Origin: DASYTH01 sp035762905
GTDB taxonomy: Bacteria; Actinomycetota; Actinomycetes; Mycobacteriales; Pseudonocardiaceae
Assembly (NCBI RefSeq): GCF_035762905.1
Contig: NZ_DASUCC010000032.1
Coordinates: forward strand, 1-64,000
Direction of reading: 5' to 3'
DNA length: 64,000 bases
Below the pieces are notes generated by a model. It worked only from the letters and a program-made list of their open reading frames with translations. It searched no databases and was not told the origin of the DNA. Position 1 is the first letter of the stretch, and each line of letters begins with the position of its first letter. This document shows, piece by piece, positions 9,577 to 19,624 of this stretch. The position numbers and the translations under genes are program-made.

Positions 9577-10121
9577 TTCGTCTCCTCCCCCACCGGGTCG
9601 GGATATCCCCACTTGCGGGCCAGCTGTTTGCCGCCCACGTAGTAGTCCTGTTCGGACTCGCCGAGGCGCATCGGGTGCGGCGGCTGCTCCATGCCCGGCA
9701 GCAGCGGGGCGAGCAGCTGCTCCTTGGTCCAGATCAGCTTGCGCCGGTCGTCGTCGGCCAGTTCGTAGTCGTTGAGCATGGTCAGCGACCGGGTCGGGCA
9801 GGCCTCGATGCACAGGCCGCAGCCGATGCAGCGCAGGTAGTTGATCTGGTAGTCCATGCCGTAGCGCTCACCGGGCGAGTACCGTTCCTCCTCGGTGTTG
9901 TCCCCGCCCTCGACGAAGATCGCGTCGGCCGGGCAGGCCCAGGCGCACAGCTCGCAGCCGACGCACTTCTCCAGCCCGTCCGGGTGCCGGTTGAGCTGGT
10001 GCCGGCCGTGGTAGCGGGGCGCGGCCGGCGCGCCGATCTCCGGGTACTCCTCGGTGACGACCTTCTTGAACATGGTCGAGAAGGTGACCCCGAAGCCCTT
10101 GAGCCCGTCGAACAGTCCCAT
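9573..10121 (-). CDS. nuoI: NADH-quinone oxidoreductase subunit I (2x[4Fe-4S])
   Basis: 182 residues. Two ferredoxin-like motifs, CVGCELCAWACPADAI and CIGCGLCIEACPTRS, bind the N6a and N6b clusters that pass electrons through the peripheral arm towards NuoB. The N-terminal amphipathic region (GLKGFGVTFSTMFKK) is typical for contact with the membrane arm. The start codon overlaps the nuoH stop by one base, and the end overlaps the nuoJ start. The C-terminal tail after residue 130 is longer than in E. coli, as in other actinobacteria. Confidence 0.97.
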   Translation of the reverse strand: MGLFDGLKGFGVTFSTMFKKVVTEEYPEIGAPAAPRYHGRHQLNRHPDGLEKCVGCELCAWACPADAIFVEGGDNTEEERYSPGERYGMDYQINYLRCIGCGLCIEACPTRSLTMLNDYELADDDRRKLIWTKEQLLAPLLPGMEQPPHPMRLGESEQDYYVGGKQLARKWGYPDPVGEETK

Positions 10122-11431
10122 CAGTCGGTTCCCTTGTCGTCGGAGGGCGAGCCGGATCCGGCGCCGACCCGGGACCGTTCCCGGCGCCCGCGGGTCCGCG
10201 CCGGGCGGCGCTTGGCCTTACCGGGGATCTCCAGGTCCAGCGGCGGGACCGGGTATCCGCCGCCGGTCACCGGCACCGCGTCCTCGTCCTCGTCGCGCAC
10301 CTTGCGGTCGGGCATCAGTAGCGCGACGCCGATCACCAGCAGCAGCAGCAGGCCACCGAACAGCAGCGCCTGCTGGGTGTTGATGCCCTCGTTGCGGAAC
10401 GCCCGGATCGCGACCACCGCGACGATCCACACCAGGTTCGCCGGGACCAGCGTCTTCCAGCCCAGCCGCATGAACTGGTCGTAGCGCAGCCGCGGCAGCG
10501 TGCCGCGCAACCAGATGTAGAGGAACAGGAACAGCAGCATCTTGGCGAAGAACCACAGCAGTGGCCACCAGCCGCTGTTGAAGTAGTTGTCGTTGATCAG
10601 CGAGATCGGCCACGGCGCGGCGTATCCGCCGAGGAACATGGTGGCCGCGAACGCCGAGACGATCACCATGTTGACGTACTCGGCCAGGAAGAACAGCGCG
10701 AACTTCATCGAGCTGTACTCGGTGTGGAAACCGCCGACCAGCTCGGACTCCGCCTCCGGCAGGTCGAACGGGGCCCGGTTGGTCTCGCCGACCATGGAGA
10801 TCACGTAGATCACGAAGCTGGGCACCAGAGCGATGGCGAACCACAGGCCGTGCTGGGCGTCCACGATGTCCCCTGTGGACAGTGAGCCGGCGTAGAGCAC
10901 CACCGCCACGATGGACAGCCCCATCGCGATCTCGTAGGAGATCACCTGGGCGGCCGAGCGCAACCCACCGAGCAGCGGGTAGGGCGAGCCGGACGACCAG
11001 CCGGCGAGCACGATGCCGTACACGCCCATGGACGAGCAGGCCAGGATCAGCAGCGCGCCGACCGGCAGGTCGACCAGCTGCAGCACGGTCTGCTCACCGA
11101 AGATCGACACCTGCGGCCCGAACGGGATCACCGAGAACGCCAGGATCGCCGGGATCGTGGAGATGATCGGGGCCAGCCAGTAGACCTTGCGGTCCGCGCT
11201 GACCGGGATGATCTGCTCCTTGAACGGCAGCTTGATCGCGTCCGCCACGGACTGCAGCCAGCCGTTCGGCCCGACCCGGTTGGGGCCGGGACGCTGCTGC
11301 ATCCTGGCCACCACCTTGCGCTCCCAGATGATCATGAACATGGTCATGATCGGGCCGAGCAGCAGCAGCACCACGACCTTGATCAGGATCAGCCAGATCG
11401 GGTCGTCGGCGAGCAGTTCCGCTCTGGTCAT
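10121..11431 (-). CDS. nuoH: NADH-quinone oxidoreductase subunit H
   Basis: 436 residues. This membrane subunit forms the quinone chamber with NuoB and NuoD. The signature ERKVVARMQQRPGPNRVGPN lies near residue 38, and FDLPEAESELVGGFHTEYS near residue 225 is the acidic loop linking the quinone site to proton transfer. About eight membrane helices are followed by a basic, proline-rich cytoplasmic tail of about 60 residues that is absent in enterobacterial NuoH. The ATG at 11431 overlaps the nuoG stop by four bases. Confidence 0.97.
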   Translation of the reverse strand: MTRAELLADDPIWLILIKVVVLLLLGPIMTMFMIIWERKVVARMQQRPGPNRVGPNGWLQSVADAIKLPFKEQIIPVSADRKVYWLAPIISTIPAILAFSVIPFGPQVSIFGEQTVLQLVDLPVGALLILACSSMGVYGIVLAGWSSGSPYPLLGGLRSAAQVISYEIAMGLSIVAVVLYAGSLSTGDIVDAQHGLWFAIALVPSFVIYVISMVGETNRAPFDLPEAESELVGGFHTEYSSMKFALFFLAEYVNMVIVSAFAATMFLGGYAAPWPISLINDNYFNSGWWPLLWFFAKMLLFLFLYIWLRGTLPRLRYDQFMRLGWKTLVPANLVWIVAVVAIRAFRNEGINTQQALLFGGLLLLLVIGVALLMPDRKVRDEDEDAVPVTGGGYPVPPLDLEIPGKAKRRPARTRGRRERSRVGAGSGSPSDDKGTD

Positions 11432-13904
11432 TCCCCGCCTCCTGTGTGTCCCGGCAGCAGGTTCTCGGCCGTCACCGTCACCACGTCGCCGTGCTGCACG
11501 CCAAGGGTGCGGCGCACGGCGGCCGGGCCGGAGTTGGTGGGCAGCCACACCACGCCGTCCGGCAGGTCGGCGTACTCGGCCGGCACGCTGATCGCGCCGC
11601 GCTCGGTCTTCACCGTCAATGTGGCGGCACCGGCCACGCCGAGCACCTCGGCGGTGTGCGCGGACAACCTGGCCACCGCCGGACGCGCGGTGCCGGCCAG
11701 GTGCGGCTCGTCCACCTGCATCGACCCGTTGTCCAGCAACAGGTGCCAGGTGGCCAGCACCACCTGGGTGTCGGCGCGCGGCGCGACCGCATCCGTCTCG
11801 CGCACCGCGGGCGGCGCCGCCGAACGGGCCACCGGCGGCAGCTTGGCCAGGTCGGTCGCGGCCGCCTGCGGCGTCTGGGTGAACAGGTCCACGTCCATCT
11901 CGACGGCGAGCGTGTCCAGCACCCGGCAGTCGGGCAGCGCACCGGTCTGCTCCAGCGTCACCGCGAACGCCCGGCGCCGGCCCTCCCAGTTGACGAAGCT
12001 GCCGGAGCGCTCGGCCATCGGGGCGACCGGCAGCACCACGTCGGCGTGCGCGGTGGCCGCACTGGGCCGCAGCTCCAGGCTGACCACGAAACCGGCCCGG
12101 GACAGCGCCTGCTCGGCCAGCTCCGGGTCGGGCAGGTCGTGCGGGTCCACCCCGCCGACCACCAGACCGTCCAGCTCGCCCGCGGCCAGCGCGGTGAGGA
12201 TGCCGGTGGTGTCCCGCCCGGGCGCCACCGGCAGCGCGCCCGGCGCCACCCCCCACAGCTGGCTCACCTCGGCGCGGGCCGCCTCGTCGTCGACCAACCG
12301 GCCGCCGGGCAACAGGTTCGGCGCGGCGCCGGCGTCCAGCGCGCCCCGTTCCCCGGCCCGGCGCGGAATCCAGGCCACCCGGGCGCCGGTCTCGCCGGCC
12401 ACCCGCAGCAGGACGGTGAACAGGCCCGGAATCGACGCGGCCCGCTCCCCGACCAGGATCACCGAGCCGGACCCGGTCAGCGCCGCGTGCGCGTCCGGCG
12501 CCTCCTTGGCCAGCTTGCCGAGCACCATCGGCTCGGCGCCGGGCACGCAGGACAGCAGCGTGCCGAACGTGCGCTCCACGGCCGGGGACGTCCACTGTCC
12601 GATGTGGAACACCTTGGTCCGGCCGAGGCGGGCGGCCTTGCGCAGCCGCAGGAAGACGATCGGCGCCTCCTCCTCCGGCTCCAGTGCCACACACAGCACG
12701 GCCGGTGCGGCCTCGAGGTCGCGATGGGTCACCGCGCCGGTCTCCGGGGCGGCACCGGCCACGGTGGACGCAAGGAAGGCCAGTTCCTCGGCTGAGTGCG
12801 GCCGGGCCCGGAAGTCGATGTCGTTGGTGTGCAACGCGATCCGGGCGAACTTGGCGTAGGCGTATGCGTCCTCGACGGTCAGCCGGCCGCCGGTGAGCAC
12901 CCCGACACCCTTGCCGGCCCTGGCCCCGGCCAGTCCCTCGGCGGCGATCCGCAGCGCGTCGGTCCAGGATGCCGGCGCCAGCTCACCGGTCGCGGCGTCG
13001 CGCACCATCGGCCGGGTGAACCGGTCCGCCGCGGCGGCGTACCGGAAGGCGAACCGGCCCTTGTCGCAGGTCCACTCCTCGTTCACCTCCGGGTCGTCCC
13101 CGGCCAGCCGGCGCATCACCTTGCCGCGCCGCCAGTCCGTACGGGTAGCGCAGCCCACCGCGCAGTGCTCGCACACGCCCGGGGTGGACACCAGGTCGAA
13201 CGGCCGGGCCCGGAACCGGTACGCCGCGCTGGTCAGCGCGCCCACCGGGCAGATCTGGATGGTGTTGCCGGAGAAGTAGCTCTGGAACGGCTTGTCCGCG
13301 GCGATCCCGACCTGCTGCTGGGCGCCGCGCTCGAGCAGCTCGATGAACGGGTCGCCGGCGATCTGCGCGGAGAACCGGGTGCAGCGCTGGCAGAGCACGC
13401 ACCGCTCGCGGTCCAGCAGCACCTGGGTGGACACCGGGATCGGCTTGACGAAGGTCCGCTTGGGCTCCAGGAACCGGGAGTCGGCCCGGCCGTGTTTCAT
13501 GGCCTGGTTCTGCAGCGGGCACTCGCCGCCCTTGTCGCAGATCGGGCAGTCCAGCGGGTGGTTGATCAGCAGCAGCTCCATCACGCCCTGCTGCGCCTTG
13601 TCCGCCACCGGCGAGGTGACCTGGGTGCGCACCACCATGTCGTCGGCGACCGTGATCGTGCAGGACGCCTGCGGCTTGGGCATCGGCCGGCCGCCCAGCT
13701 CCACCTCGACCAGGCACTGCCGGCAGGCACCGGCCGGGTCCAGCAGCGGGTGGTCGCAGAACCGCGGGATCACGATGCCCAGCCGCTCCGCGGTGCGGAT
13801 GATCAGCTCGCCCTTGGGCGCGACCACCTCGATGCCGTCGATGGTCAGCCGCACGTGGCCGGCCGGCACCGGGGCCTTCTCGGTCTTCTCTTCTGGCGCG
13901 ATGG

Positions 13905-13908
<4 letters not shown>
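11428..13908 (-). CDS. nuoG: NADH-quinone oxidoreductase subunit G
   Basis: 826 residues. The N-terminal ferredoxin domain holds the 2Fe-2S cysteines (CDHPLLDPAGACRQCLVEV). Next come the His/Cys cluster (LDCPICDKGGECPL), the 4Fe-4S motif (CVLCQRCTRFS) and a molybdopterin-oxidoreductase-like domain starting with CEHCAVGCATRTDWR. The C-terminal half is a degenerate formate-dehydrogenase fold with no evident cofactor role. It is the largest electron-wire subunit of the NADH module. Start MTIAPEEK at 13908 overlaps the nuoF stop (ATGA). The frame extends upstream, but only through nuoF. Confidence 0.96.
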
Positions 13909-15227
<1,319 letters not shown>

Positions 15228-15237
15228 TTGGCGTCCC

Positions 15238-16119
15238 CTACTTCTTCGGTTCCACGGCCGGCAGCGGCGCGTCGTCCGGCATCGGCGGCGCGGTCCACCG
15301 CCGGTCGGCCGCGAGCTGGGCGCCGCGCAGCGTCTCCACCGCCGCCGACGGACCGTCCACTCTGGACCGATACTCCGCCTCGTCCTCCGGGTAGAACCCG
15401 GCCAGCTCCAGCTCGACCGTGCGCCAGTCGGACAGCGGCGCGCCCCTGGTCGGCGCCGGCCGCTCGCCGCGGCGCAGCGCGTCGACCACGGCGACCGCGG
15501 ACTCCGGCGTCTGGTTGTCGTAGAACTCGTAGTTGACCTGCAGCACCGGGCCGAGGTCGCAGGCGGCCAGGCACTCGGCGTGCTCCAGGGTCACCGAACC
15601 CGGCTCGCCGGGCGTGCCGGCGGTTTCCTCGTGTCCGAGGGGCCGGTCCGGTGCACCCAGGTGCTCGCGCAGCTTCGCGTAGATCGCGTCGCCGCCGAGC
15701 ACCGCGCACAGCGTGTTGGTGCACACGCTGACCAGGTGCTCGCCGCACGGCTTGCGCTTGTACATCGTGTAGAACGTGACCACCGCGCTGACCTCCGCCG
15801 TGGACAGGTTCAGTTGCCGGGCGCAGAACTCGATGCCGGCCGTGCTCACGTAGCCCTGCACGGACTGCACCAGATGCAGCATCGGCAGCAGCGCCGAGCG
15901 GGACTGCGGGTAGCGGGCGATGAGCAGCGCCGCCTTGGCCACGATGTCGGGCCCGAACACCGAAAGGTCCGAAGTGGACTCGGTGACCAGCCGCGCGGAC
16001 TCTTCCCTGGTGAGCGCCGACATGTCGCCGGTCGTGGTCTCCCGCTCCGCCGCCGCCCAGGTCTGCCCGTCCCCCACGCTGGATCCCCCGTGGGTCAGGC
16101 CCGGCCCACTCTGACTCAT
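15238..16119 (-). CDS. nuoE: NADH-quinone oxidoreductase subunit E (2Fe-2S)
   Basis: 293 residues from the chosen ATG at 16119. The thioredoxin-like 2Fe-2S domain shows the ligand pairs VSVCTNTLC and AECLAACDLG. The N-terminal helical part (ARYPQSRSALLPMLHLVQ) is typical. A longer frame from 16152 exists, but its first 11 codons lie inside the intercistronic repeat; 16119 overlaps the stop of the micropeptide ORF (TGATG) and has GAGGTGG seven bases upstream, supplied by that repeat. A C-terminal extension of about 70 residues is actinobacterial in character. Confidence 0.93.
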   Translation of the reverse strand: MSQSGPGLTHGGSSVGDGQTWAAAERETTTGDMSALTREESARLVTESTSDLSVFGPDIVAKAALLIARYPQSRSALLPMLHLVQSVQGYVSTAGIEFCARQLNLSTAEVSAVVTFYTMYKRKPCGEHLVSVCTNTLCAVLGGDAIYAKLREHLGAPDRPLGHEETAGTPGEPGSVTLEHAECLAACDLGPVLQVNYEFYDNQTPESAVAVVDALRRGERPAPTRGAPLSDWRTVELELAGFYPEDEAEYRSRVDGPSAAVETLRGAQLAADRRWTAPPMPDDAPLPAVEPKK

Positions 16120-16217
16120 CACCGGTCCACCTCGCAAGCTCGGTGTCGCCATGCCCCGCAGCCTCGCAAGCTCGGCGGCGGGGCGGTATCCATTGGCTCG
16201 CTCGCAAGCTCGCTCAC
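16119..16217 (-). CDS. Micropeptide ORF (copy A) between nuoD and nuoE
   Basis: A 32-residue ORF: VSELASEP, a variable stretch, TAPPPSLR, a variable stretch, HRACEVDR. Its GTG overlaps the nuoD stop by four bases (GTGA), with GGGAGGAG seven bases upstream inside nuoD. Its stop overlaps the nuoE start (TGATG). The same peptide, 22 of 32 residues identical, is encoded at 44998-45099 in an unrelated operon, so the coding frame is kept. I do not recognise a family. It may be a real micropeptide, or just the translated face of a repeat whose job is translational coupling. Confidence 0.5.
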   Translation of the reverse strand: MSELASEPMDTAPPPSLRGCGAWRHRACEVDR

Positions 16218-16225
16218 CGGTCCAC
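16119..16225 (-). repeat. Intercistronic repeat, copy A
   Basis: Three copies of the 12-mer CTCGCAAGCTCG (plus strand) start at 16131, 16163 and 16201, spaced 32 and 38 bases apart. The block is flanked by an exact 12-bp direct repeat TCACCGGTCCAC at 16119-16130 and 16214-16225, which on the coding strand is the Val-Asp-Arg-stop end of nuoD. Copy B at 44985-45099 shows the same 12-mer spacing. The direct repeats could reflect an insertion with target duplication, or duplication of the nuoD tail. Confidence 0.8.
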
Positions 16226-17581
16226 TCCTCCCATCACCGGGTCGATCGACGCGATCGCCGCGATCACGTCGGCCACCATGCCGCCCTCGGACATCGCCGG
16301 CATGGCTTGGAGGTTGACGAAGCTGGGGTCGCGCACGTGCACCCGCACCGGTCGGGTGCCGCCGTCGGAGACCACGTGGTAGCCCAACTCGCCGCGCGGC
16401 GACTCGACCGGCACGTAGACCTGACCGGCCGGCACGTCGAAGCCCTCGGTGACCAGCTTGAAGTGGTGGATCAACGCCTCCATCGACTGGCCCATGATCT
16501 TGCGCACGTGGTCCAGCGAGTTGCCCATGCCGTCCGCGCCGATGGACAGCTGCGCCGGCCAGGCGATCTTCTTGTCCGCCACCATGACCGGACCCGGCTC
16601 CAGCTTGTCCAGGCACTGCGCGATGATCCGCAGCGACTGGTGCATCTCCTCCACCCGCAGCAGATAGCGCGCGTAGGCGTCGGCGTCGGTGGAGGTCGGC
16701 ACCTCGAACTTGTAGTCCTCGTAACCCAGGTACGGGTCGGTCTTGCGCAGGTCCCAGGCCAGGCCCGCGGAGCGCAGGATGGGGCCGGTGACGCCGAGCG
16801 CCAGACACGCGTCCACCGGCAGGTAGCCGATCCCGATCAGCCGGTTCTTCCAGATCGGCTGGCCGGTGAGCAGCTTGTCGTAGTCGGGCAGCCGGGAGTC
16901 CATCACCTTGATGAAGTCCCGGACCACCTGCTCGTAGCCGGTCGGCAGGTCCTGCGCCACCCCGCCCGGCCGGATGAACGCGTGGTTCATCCGCAGCCCG
17001 GTCAGCCACTCCAGCAGGTGCAGCACTTCCTCGCGCTCGCGGAACCCGGCGGTCATCGCGGTCAGCGCGCCCAGCTCCATGCCGCCGGTGGCCAGCGCCA
17101 CCAGGTGCGAGCCGATCCGGTTGATCTCCATCAGCAGCACCCGGATCACCTGTGCGCGCTCCGGCACGGTGATTCCGAGCAGCTTCTCCACCGCCATGCA
17201 GTAGGCGGCCTCGTTGTACAGCGGGGCCAGGTAGTCCATCCGGGTCACGAACGTGACGCCCTGGGTCCAGGTGCGGTACTCGCAGTTCTTCTCGATCCCG
17301 GTGTGCAGGTACCCGATCACCGACCGGGCCTGGGTGACGGTCTCGCCCTCCAACTCGAGCACCAGACGCAGCACGCCGTGCGTGGACGGGTGCTGCGGAC
17401 CCATGTTGATCACGATGCGCTCGTCGGCGATCGCGTCCTCGAGCATCTCGTCCCAGTCGCCGCCGGTGACGGTGTAGATCCGGCCCTCGGTGGTCTCCCG
17501 CGCGGTGGCGTAGGGATCGCTGGAACGCTCGGCCCCGCTGGTGGCGGTGCCGGTCTTGACGTCTGACAGGTGCTCGCTCAT
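16214..17581 (-). CDS. nuoD: NADH-quinone oxidoreductase subunit D (49-kDa type)
   Basis: 455 residues, homologous to the large subunit of NiFe hydrogenases without the nickel ligands; with NuoB it forms the quinone-reduction site. Landmarks are NMGPQHPSTHGVLRLVLELEGE near residue 60, GYLHTGIEKNCEYRTW, and the conserved end SIDPVMGGVDR. The ATG at 17581 overlaps the nuoC TAA by one base, so the longer upstream frame is discarded. The N-terminal 50 residues are hydrophilic and actinobacterial. It is followed not directly by nuoE but by the micropeptide repeat. Confidence 0.97.
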   Translation of the reverse strand: MSEHLSDVKTGTATSGAERSSDPYATARETTEGRIYTVTGGDWDEMLEDAIADERIVINMGPQHPSTHGVLRLVLELEGETVTQARSVIGYLHTGIEKNCEYRTWTQGVTFVTRMDYLAPLYNEAAYCMAVEKLLGITVPERAQVIRVLLMEINRIGSHLVALATGGMELGALTAMTAGFREREEVLHLLEWLTGLRMNHAFIRPGGVAQDLPTGYEQVVRDFIKVMDSRLPDYDKLLTGQPIWKNRLIGIGYLPVDACLALGVTGPILRSAGLAWDLRKTDPYLGYEDYKFEVPTSTDADAYARYLLRVEEMHQSLRIIAQCLDKLEPGPVMVADKKIAWPAQLSIGADGMGNSLDHVRKIMGQSMEALIHHFKLVTEGFDVPAGQVYVPVESPRGELGYHVVSDGGTRPVRVHVRDPSFVNLQAMPAMSEGGMVADVIAAIASIDPVMGGVDR

Positions 17582-18351
17582 TACGAGTAGGCCCTCCGCT
17601 GGTCCGGCGGCGGAATCTCGGCGCCCTTGTACTCCACGGGAATCCCGCCGAGCGGATAGTCCTTGCGCTGCGGGTGGCCGTCCCAGTCGTCCGGCATCAG
17701 GATCCTGGTCAGCGCCGGGTGTCCGTCGTAGACGATGCCGAACATGTCCCAGGCCTCCCGCTCCTGCCAGTCGGCGGTCGGGTAGACGTCGACCACGCTG
17801 GGCACGTGCGGGTCGTCCACGTCGACGGCCACCTCGAGCCGGATCCGGCGCCGGAAGGTCATCGACGTGAGGTGGTACACCGTGTGCAGCCGCTGCGGCA
17901 CGTCCACGCCGTAGTCGACGGCGGACACCGAGCTGCACAGCTCGAAGCGCAGCGCCGGATCGTCGCGCAGTGCCCGGCACACCGCCACCAGGTTCTCCCG
18001 GCGCAGATAGAACGTGATCTCGCCGCGGTCCACCGTGACCTGCTGCACCGCCTCCGCGGGGATTCCGCGCTCCCGGAAGGAGTTGGCCAGCTCGTCGGCG
18101 AACTCGTCGAACCAGCCGCCGTAGGGCCGCTCGGCCGGCGCCGGGTTGTAGGCCGGCAGCCGCAGGCCGCCGAACCCGGTGGTGTCACCGGAACCGGCGA
18201 CCCGGAACATGCCCTGCCGCTCCCGGCCGGAGACCACCGGCGCCTGGAAGTCGGCGCTCTGCCGTTCGGCGGGTTCCGCCGCGACGCCTTCGGCCGGGCG
18301 GTCCACACTGGACTGCTCGCCGCCCGGCACGGGCGGAGTCTGGTCAGCCAT
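17581..18351 (-). CDS. nuoC: NADH-quinone oxidoreductase subunit C (30-kDa type)
   Basis: 256 residues. The first 75 are low-complexity and precede the 30-kDa domain. The family signature is WQEREAWDMFGIVYDGHPALTRILMPDDWDGHPQRKDYP near the C-terminus. NuoC supports NuoD in the connecting module of the peripheral arm. The stop TAA overlaps the nuoD ATG by one base. The start at 18351 lies 18 bases after the nuoB stop; N-terminal extensions of this kind are frequent in actinobacteria. Confidence 0.96.
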   Translation of the reverse strand: MADQTPPVPGGEQSSVDRPAEGVAAEPAERQSADFQAPVVSGRERQGMFRVAGSGDTTGFGGLRLPAYNPAPAERPYGGWFDEFADELANSFRERGIPAEAVQQVTVDRGEITFYLRRENLVAVCRALRDDPALRFELCSSVSAVDYGVDVPQRLHTVYHLTSMTFRRRIRLEVAVDVDDPHVPSVVDVYPTADWQEREAWDMFGIVYDGHPALTRILMPDDWDGHPQRKDYPLGGIPVEYKGAEIPPPDQRRAYS

Positions 18352-18369
18352 CGGTGCTCACTTCTCGAC

Positions 18370-18918
18370 TCACTTCTTGGCGAACTTCACGGAGGACGGG
18401 ATCAGCTCGGTGGTGTCGCCGCGCTCCAGCCGGTCCGCCGCGCGCCGGGCGTTGATCGGCTCATCGGCGATCTTGGCGTGCAGCTTGAGGATCGCGTCGA
18501 GCAGCATCTCCGGTCGGGGCGGGCAGCCGGGCAGGTAGATGTCCACCGGGACGATGTGGTCGACGCCCTGCACCACCGCGTAGTTGTTGAACATCCCGCC
18601 GGAGGAGGCGCACACGCCCATCGCCAGCACCCAGCGCGGCTCGGCCATCTGGTCGTAGATCTGGCGCAGCACCGGGGCCATCTTGTTGCTGACCCGGCCG
18701 GCCACGATCATCAGGTCGGCCTGCCGGGGCGAGGCGCGGAACGCCTCCATGCCGAACCGGGCGATGTCGTAGCGCGGCCCACCGGTGGTCATCATCTCGA
18801 TGGCACAGCAGGCCAGGCCGAAGGTGGCCGGCCAGAGCGAGTTCTTTCGGCCCCAGTTGACCAGCTTCTCCAAGCTGGCCAGCAGGATTCCGTTGGGGAG
18901 CTTCTCTTCAAGACCCAT
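18370..18918 (-). CDS. nuoB: NADH-quinone oxidoreductase subunit B (N2 cluster)
   Basis: 182 residues. The N2 4Fe-4S ligands are visible in FGLACCAIEMM (adjacent cysteines), MGVCASSGGMF and YLPGCPPRPE. This is the terminal cluster that reduces menaquinone. The start MGLEEKLP follows the nuoA stop by 12 bases. It has the usual bacterial NuoB length and no unusual features. Confidence 0.97.
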   Translation of the reverse strand: MGLEEKLPNGILLASLEKLVNWGRKNSLWPATFGLACCAIEMMTTGGPRYDIARFGMEAFRASPRQADLMIVAGRVSNKMAPVLRQIYDQMAEPRWVLAMGVCASSGGMFNNYAVVQGVDHIVPVDIYLPGCPPRPEMLLDAILKLHAKIADEPINARRAADRLERGDTTELIPSSVKFAKK

Positions 18919-18930
18919 GATCGCCTCCCG

Positions 18931-19362
18931 TCAGTTCCAGTCGAGTCCGCCGCGCCGCCACACGTAGGCGTAGGCGAAGCCGACCGTCGCGATGAACAGG
19001 AAGATCTCCACCAGGCCGAAGATGCCAAGGGCGTCCGCCGCGACCGCGAACGGGTAGAGGAACACCATCTCGATGTCGAACAGGATGAACAGCATCGCGG
19101 TGATGTAGTAGGCGATCGGAACCCGGCCGCCGCCGATCACCGGCTGGGGCGACGGTTCGATGCCGCACTCGTACGGGTCGAGCTTCGCCTTGTTGTAGCG
19201 ACGGGGGCCGACCAGCGGGCCGAGCAGCGCCGAGAACACGGCGAACGCGGCCGCCAGCACGAAGAGCAGCACCAGCGGCAGGTAGAGCCCGAGGTCCGAC
19301 GCGACCTCGGCCGGGATCTGGGGTTGGTGCAGCGAAGTAGTGACGGTTTCGCCCAATGACAC
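18931..19362 (-). CDS. nuoA: NADH-quinone oxidoreductase subunit A
   Basis: 143 residues with three membrane helices. The loop YNKAKLDPYECGIEP and the helix-2 stretch YYITAMLFILFDIEMVFLYP identify NuoA. The GTG at 19362 is chosen because GAAAGGA sits eight bases upstream; the frame is open further upstream to 19500, but that part lies in the regulatory region with the two Crp-like sites. It is the first gene of the 14-gene operon nuoA-nuoN. Confidence 0.94.
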   Translation of the reverse strand: MSLGETVTTSLHQPQIPAEVASDLGLYLPLVLLFVLAAAFAVFSALLGPLVGPRRYNKAKLDPYECGIEPSPQPVIGGGRVPIAYYITAMLFILFDIEMVFLYPFAVAADALGIFGLVEIFLFIATVGFAYAYVWRRGGLDWN

Positions 19363-19458
19363 CTGCGTCGTCCTTTCCCCGAGCTTCGCTGGCACCCTAT
19401 GGGTCGCATACCTGGACCGAATTAGTAAGGGGCACCTAACTTCGCCTGGTGAGAAGCT

Positions 19459-19474
19459 TGTGAAAATCTTCACA
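19459..19474. promoter_or_regulatory. Crp/GlxR-type site 1 upstream of nuoA
   Basis: Perfect TGTGA-N6-TCACA, the consensus of Crp-family regulators (Crp/GlxR in actinobacteria). The palindrome extends to 24 bases (19455-19478, arms AGCTTGTGAA and TTCACAAGCT). It lies about 97-112 bases upstream of the nuoA start codon. Confidence 0.8.
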
Positions 19475-19490
19475 AGCTCGGACGCTCGCC

Positions 19491-19506
19491 TGTGAATCAC
19501 TTCACA
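19491..19506. promoter_or_regulatory. Crp/GlxR-type site 2 upstream of nuoA
   Basis: A second perfect TGTGA-N6-TCACA. Its centre is 32 bases from the first, about three helical turns, so both would lie on the same face of the DNA. Paired binding by a Crp-family regulator controlling the nuo operon is inferred. Confidence 0.78.
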
Positions 19507-19574
19507 AGAAACCTGGCGCTCAGTGTAGGACTCGCCTCCGGGACGGCCGCCACCGGCCGGGGGCCTGACATGCG

Positions 19575-19608
19575 AAAGGGCACCCGGCCGGGTGGCCGGG
19601 TGCCCTTT
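19575..19608 (-). terminator. Strong hairpin terminator after the Bax-inhibitor gene
   Basis: A perfect 15-bp stem (AAAGGGCACCCGGCC and its complement) with a GGGT loop, 17 bases past the stop codon at 19625. The arm ends give a short T run on either strand. It separates this gene from the nuo regulatory region. Confidence 0.85.
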
Positions 19609-19624
19609 TACGTTGGGGCGTGGA

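Noticed and set aside
19363..19454. Sigma-70-type promoter for nuoA
   Set aside because: Several weak -10-like hexamers are present, but none has a convincing -35 at proper spacing, so I do not place one.
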